This document shows, piece after piece, positions 60,809 through 64,000 of a DNA stretch of 64,000 nt. Made by a program: the position numbers and the translations under genes. The notes under the pieces were generated by a model. The model was not told the origin of the DNA and searched no databases. It saw nothing but the letters and a program-made list of their open reading frames with translations. The stretch comes from CAYHGX01 sp964356355 (lineage in GTDB: Bacteria; Patescibacteriota; Gracilibacteria; UBA1369; LOWO2-01-FULL-3): contig CAYHGX010000006.1 in NCBI GenBank assembly GCA_964356355.1, forward strand, positions 4,653 to 68,652, in the 5' to 3' direction. How positions within the stretch are numbered: the first letter of the stretch is position 1; each line of letters begins with the position of its first letter.

Positions 60809-61336
60809 ATGAGCAACAAAGCACTAATATTCGACATCTCAGAATTAATGGACGCCTCAACAGGTACCAGTATCAACTACTCCATTAGTGGAGAGTTTGC
60901 CTTTGAATCCTTCACACACCAAGTGCCAGTTACCTCGAAAGTGGAGATTATGCGCATTGAAAAGGGATTTAACGTACGACTTCGAGATTTCGTTGCTGAT
61001 ATTCTAGTAGCCTGCGGCAAGTGCCTTAGCCACTTCACAGTTCCAGTTTCAATTGATGGCACTGAGCGTCAGTTTTATCTTAAGATGCCTGAAAGAATAG
61101 AGGATCCACTGGAGGTTTTTCCCGTTGATACTAAGAATCAGAAGATTGATATCACAGACGTGTTGAGGCAAGAAATGATCTTGCATTTGCCGTTAATTCC
61201 AGTATGCTCTGATAGCTGTAAAGGCATCTGTCCTTCTTGTGGGTCGCAGCTGAATAAAAAACAGTGTAACTGTCCACAAGAGGATCTAGAGGGCGAGCAT
61301 AAGCCCTTATCTAAATTAAAAGATTTATTAAAGTAA
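60809..61336 (+). CDS. yceD: DUF177/YceD family protein
   Basis: A 175-residue DUF177 protein. The ATG at 60809 lies 1 nt after the Bax1-I stop; the upstream open part of the frame overlaps that gene and is spurious. Landmarks are VACGKCLSHFTVPV, ILHLPLIPVC, then a zinc-type CSDSCKGICPSCG and CNC near the end. YceD lies before rpmF in most bacteria and is tied to ribosomal RNA maturation, as in this window. Confidence 0.9.
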   Translation: MSNKALIFDISELMDASTGTSINYSISGEFAFESFTHQVPVTSKVEIMRIEKGFNVRLRDFVADILVACGKCLSHFTVPVSIDGTERQFYLKMPERIEDPLEVFPVDTKNQKIDITDVLRQEMILHLPLIPVCSDSCKGICPSCGSQLNKKQCNCPQEDLEGEHKPLSKLKDLLK

Positions 61337-61342
61337 TACATC

Positions 61343-61582
61343 ATGGCAAAGCATTCCGTACCCAAAAAGAAGAAACCAAAGTCCCATACCAAGCAGAGAT
61401 ACGGCAGTTTCAAAACTAAAGTTCTCACACAGATTAGCAACATCGTAAATCTAGTTGTTTGCTCAAACTGTGGTGCCAAAAGACTAACCCACACAGTTTG
61501 TTCTGAATGTGGTATGTATCGTGGCCGTCAGGTTATTGACAAGCAGAAAAAGATCGACAAGATCACCAAAATTAAAGCTTAA
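61343..61582 (+). CDS. rpmF: 50S ribosomal protein L32
   Basis: A 79-residue bL32. The opening AKHSVPKKKKPKSHTKQR and the zinc cysteines CSNCGA..VCSECGMYRGRQV are canonical. A Lys-rich tail (DKQKKIDKITKIKA) extends it past the usual 56-60 residues. It follows yceD by 6 nt and precedes nusB by 2 nt. Confidence 0.96.
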   Translation: MAKHSVPKKKKPKSHTKQRYGSFKTKVLTQISNIVNLVVCSNCGAKRLTHTVCSECGMYRGRQVIDKQKKIDKITKIKA

Positions 61583-61584
61583 TT

Positions 61585-62034
61585 ATGGCTAGTTACAGGC
61601 ACCTATGCCGTACCTGCGTCATGCAGACGATTTTCATTGTTGAATTCAAGCAGGATCAACTTGGTCCGCTTGACGAAGAACTCGTTTTGCCTGTACTAGA
61701 GGACATTTTATCCCAGTTTGCCCCAAAGCTTACCGAAAATGACTTCGCCTATTTTACGATGAAAGGTGTTTTAGAACACCGTATGGAGATCTTAAATCTC
61801 ATCCAGAAATATGCTCCCGAATGGCCGATCGATAAAATCGCCAGAATAGATCGAGCAATTTTAGAAATAGGTATCTTTGAAGTAATTTTTTCTTCTGAAA
61901 TACCGCCTGTTGTAGCCATAAATGAGGCGATTGAGGTAGCCAAGCACTTTGGTGACAGCAACAGTCCTAAGTTTATCAATGGTGTACTAAGTAGCATTAT
62001 GAAGTCTCAAAATGGAGAAATATCAAAATCTTGA
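61585..62034 (+). CDS. nusB: transcription antitermination factor NusB
   Basis: A 149-residue helical protein that binds boxA RNA with S10 in rRNA antitermination. SYRHLCRTCVMQTIFIVEF matches the N-terminal arginine-rich helix; IDKIARIDRAILEIGIFEV and VAINEAIEVAKHFGDSNSP with KFINGVLSSI are the C-terminal hallmarks. Its 3-prime end overlaps rnc by 23 nt. Confidence 0.94.
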   Translation: MASYRHLCRTCVMQTIFIVEFKQDQLGPLDEELVLPVLEDILSQFAPKLTENDFAYFTMKGVLEHRMEILNLIQKYAPEWPIDKIARIDRAILEIGIFEVIFSSEIPPVVAINEAIEVAKHFGDSNSPKFINGVLSSIMKSQNGEISKS

Positions 62035-62704
62035 ACAAACAATCGGAACTCATTTCAATAATTACCAGATTTTGGACACTGCCTTTGTTCACAAATCTTT
62101 TGTAAATGAAAATAAAGGCAAAAACATTGAGCACAATGAGCGGCTCGAATTTCTTGGTGATGCCGTACTTGAATTGGCCGCAACTCGTCATCTTTTTCAG
62201 AAATATCCGGATCAGGATGAAGGCACGATGACTACCTTTCGGTCTGCCTTGGTTCAAGGCAAACATTTGGCAGAAATTTCCATTGAGCTGAAAATTGGTG
62301 ATTACCTCTATTTAAGTAATGGTGAGGAGCGCTCTGGTGGAAGAACGAAAAATTATATTTTGGCCAACGCTCTCGAAGCACTTATTGGAGCCATTTATCT
62401 CGACCAGGGTTATGATGCTGCTGAGCAGTTTATTGAGAAATTTATATTAACTCGTTTGGATGAAATCATAAGTGCAGGATCGCATATTGATGCCAAATCT
62501 CAGTTTCAGGAGCTATGCCAGGAGAAGGAAGAGATAACTCCTCATTATGAAGTTATCAGTGAGGATGGACCAGATCATGATAAATGTTTTACAATGGGAG
62601 CCTACATCGGCGATGAGAAAATTGCTGAGGGAAGTGGTTCCAGCAAACAAAAAGCTGAGCAACAGGCAGCCGTTAATGCCTTAAAATCAAAAGGATGGGA
62701 GTAA
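62012..62704 (+). CDS. rnc: ribonuclease III
   Basis: A 230-residue double-strand-specific RNase. The signature NERLEFLGDAVLEL and second acidic residues in NALEALIGAIYLDQG give the two-metal catalytic site; the dsRNA-binding domain covers about 155-230 (DAKSQFQELCQE, GSGSSKQKAEQQAA). It matures rRNA and mRNA. Starts inside nusB and overlaps the nudix gene by 10 nt, implying translational coupling. Confidence 0.97.
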   Translation: MEKYQNLEQTIGTHFNNYQILDTAFVHKSFVNENKGKNIEHNERLEFLGDAVLELAATRHLFQKYPDQDEGTMTTFRSALVQGKHLAEISIELKIGDYLYLSNGEERSGGRTKNYILANALEALIGAIYLDQGYDAAEQFIEKFILTRLDEIISAGSHIDAKSQFQELCQEKEEITPHYEVISEDGPDHDKCFTMGAYIGDEKIAEGSGSSKQKAEQQAAVNALKSKGWE

Positions 62705-63123
62705 TTTATGACGAAAAATCTTGTGGAGTAATTATCTTTCGCAAACAAAATAGCGAGAATTTTTATTTGATTTTGCACTATCCAGGAGGTCATTTTGATT
62801 TTCCTAAAGGACACGTTGAGGCCAACGAAGAGGAAATGGAAACTGCTGCTCGCGAGCTTGAAGAAGAAACAGGGATTACAGATGTACAATTTATTCCGGG
62901 CTATCGTGAGGAGATGAGTTACAAGTATTTCCGCAGTGGTAAGCCCTCAAATAAGCAGGTTGTTTATTTTTTGGCCGAAACCAAAACGGAAAAGATTACG
63001 ATTTCGCATGAGCATACAGGCTCAATTTGGTTGCCATATGATGAGGCAATGAAAAAACTCACCTTCGCTAATGCCCAAAATCTTTTAGAAAAGGCCAAGC
63101 ATTTTTTAACCCATTCCCTATGA
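62695..63123 (+). CDS. Nudix hydrolase
   Basis: A 142-residue Nudix protein. The box is GHVEANEEEMETAARELEEE followed by TGI, with all key Glu and Arg present. FDFPKGHVE and the GTI-like VVYFLAETK context resemble diadenosine tetraphosphate or mRNA-cap-type hydrolases (MutT/Ap4A family). The substrate is open. Overlaps rnc and is coupled to the aminopeptidase by an ATGA overlap. Confidence 0.93.
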   Translation: MGVIYDEKSCGVIIFRKQNSENFYLILHYPGGHFDFPKGHVEANEEEMETAARELEEETGITDVQFIPGYREEMSYKYFRSGKPSNKQVVYFLAETKTEKITISHEHTGSIWLPYDEAMKKLTFANAQNLLEKAKHFLTHSL

Positions 63124-64000
63124 AAATTCGCATCGAGAAGAAAATCTCAACCAAGAAAGGCGCTTTGCTTTTGCCCTTATTTGAGGGATTTAGCAAAGAT
63201 TTACCTAGTACATATAGTGAATCACTCAAAAAATTCATCCTCAAACGCAGCCGCGAAGAGGATTTTAGAGGCAAAAGGGGAGAAGAGGTTATGCACTATT
63301 TCGAGGACAAAAATCTACCTGAAAAGGCGGCATTTTTCGGCGCCGGAAAAACTGAAAAGTATTCTGCGAAATTTGCTCGTGAGTTCGGCGCCGCCATGTA
63401 CAAACGCTCAGCCCATTTAAAGGTTGAAGAGGTTAGCTTGGTTGTTTTACCTGAGATGAAGCCGTTTATTGGTGAACTAGTAGAGGGTTTTTTGATGGCT
63501 ACTTATAAGTTTGATCTTTTTAAAACCAAGAAAAAACCAGAAAAACTTCAGACTTTCAGTCTAATAGTTGGTGAAAATACCAAGGAACTAGAGAGCCAGG
63601 TGGCGAAGGCTGCCGAAATTACTGAGGCTGTGGATTTTGTGAAGGATCTAGTAAACGGGCCCTCAAATTTAATCGACGGTGATTATCTAGCCGAAGAGGC
63701 CCAGAAAATTGCCAAAGAAAATAAATTGAAACTGACTATTTTCCGCGACAAGGAACTGGACAAGATGGGTTTTGGCGGTATCTTAAGCGTAAATCAGGGC
63801 GCCAACAACGAAGCCAAATTAATCATGATGGAATATTTTGGCGCCAAAAGTAAGAGTGAAAAGCCAATTGTTATAGTTGGAAAAGGTGTGATTTTTGATA
63901 CTGGTGGCTACAACCTTAAGCCCACAAATTCTATTGAGACCATGCAACAGGACATGGCAGGAGCCGCTACCGTAATTGCTCTAATGTCGCTTTTGAAAAA
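63120..64000 (+). CDS. pepA: M17 leucyl aminopeptidase (3-prime end beyond window)
   Basis: At least 293 residues are visible; M17 enzymes have about 480-500. The N-terminal domain (about 1-160) is divergent, as usual. The catalytic domain opens with VDFVKDLVNGPSNL, and metal and active-site residues appear in VIVGKGVIFDTGGYNLKP (Lys and Asp) and MQQDMAGAATVIA. The start overlaps the nudix stop (ATGA). Removes N-terminal residues from peptides, complementing the M29 enzyme at 7127. Confidence 0.92.
   Translation, partial: MKIRIEKKISTKKGALLLPLFEGFSKDLPSTYSESLKKFILKRSREEDFRGKRGEEVMHYFEDKNLPEKAAFFGAGKTEKYSAKFAREFGAAMYKRSAHLKVEEVSLVVLPEMKPFIGELVEGFLMATYKFDLFKTKKKPEKLQTFSLIVGENTKELESQVAKAAEITEAVDFVKDLVNGPSNLIDGDYLAEEAQKIAKENKLKLTIFRDKELDKMGFGGILSVNQGANNEAKLIMMEYFGAKSKSEKPIVIVGKGVIFDTGGYNLKPTNSIETMQQDMAGAATVIALMSLLK

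Noticed and set aside
1..64000. UGA recoded to glycine, as in Gracilibacteria and SR1
   Set aside because: Many genes end in TGA at the expected length, often within ATGA overlaps, and conserved proteins show no in-frame TGA.

Overview
The window looks like a chromosomal scaffold from an uncultivated, small-genome bacterium, most likely of the Candidate Phyla Radiation and perhaps Peregrinibacteria-like. That placement is inference. It rests on divergent but complete housekeeping genes packed with 1-10 nt spacing, many family-less small proteins, several short lipoproteins, sortase and SLH surface proteins with no outer-membrane genes seen, and full trp and pro pathways in an otherwise lean genome. 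The standard code fits: TGA acts as a stop in many start/stop overlaps, so UGA is not recoded. Three runs of exactly 100 N (16360-16459, 23820-23919, 37603-37702) are scaffold gaps that cut or abut genes.

Layout. 1-4709: a permease, a lipoprotein, a peroxiredoxin, a DsbA-like thiol oxidoreductase with a cysteine-rich membrane partner, and a divergent sigma factor. 4742-5739: a GC-rich island of 998 bp bounded by 18-bp terminal inverted repeats that end in TA. It carries three evenly spaced 60-67 codon putative zinc-finger genes and no recognisable transposase. 5740-7018: palindrome-rich non-coding DNA and an orphan gene. 7127-16359: an M29 aminopeptidase, then trpR and the trp operon (trpE, a four-domain trpGDCF fusion, a DAHP synthase, trpB, trpA). 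16460-19229: proB-proC-proA on the minus strand. 19422-24209: tRNA-Phe, then an accessory locus with an HNH nuclease and a small Cys-rich protein, divergent from two tandem paralogues that end in a HicA-like domain.

24259-38225: small membrane and lipoproteins, a prolyl-tRNA editing deacylase, an ion/phosphate transport operon (permease, eIF2B-like protein, PiT, DUF47), a ribosome hibernation factor, a CDF transporter with a C-terminal NifX-like domain, aroD, ychF, a Rel (p)ppGpp enzyme with an added membrane tail, a sortase and three unknown proteins. 38300-48592: ligA, dnaX, two glycosyltransferases, polX, comF and a PAP2 phosphatase. 48691-57075: a DUF1697 gene, tRNA-Val, proline-rich and secreted proteins, an FtsA-like ATPase, ddl, and an SLH-GH114 surface glycosidase. 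57097-60057: vanX-like dipeptidase, alr and an ATP-grasp ligase. 60124-64000: Bax1-I, yceD, rpmF, nusB, rnc, nudix and the start of an M17 aminopeptidase.

Cross-cutting features. A family of short GC-rich hairpin repeats sits in the leaders of both tRNA genes, between alr and the ATP-grasp gene, and in frame inside trpG. Fragments occur in trpE, trpC and the ATP-grasp gene. The trp operon has a TrpR-like repressor whose own promoter carries a palindrome over the -10 box. The least explained parts are the zinc-finger island (4742-5739) and the HNH/HicA-like locus (19535-24209).
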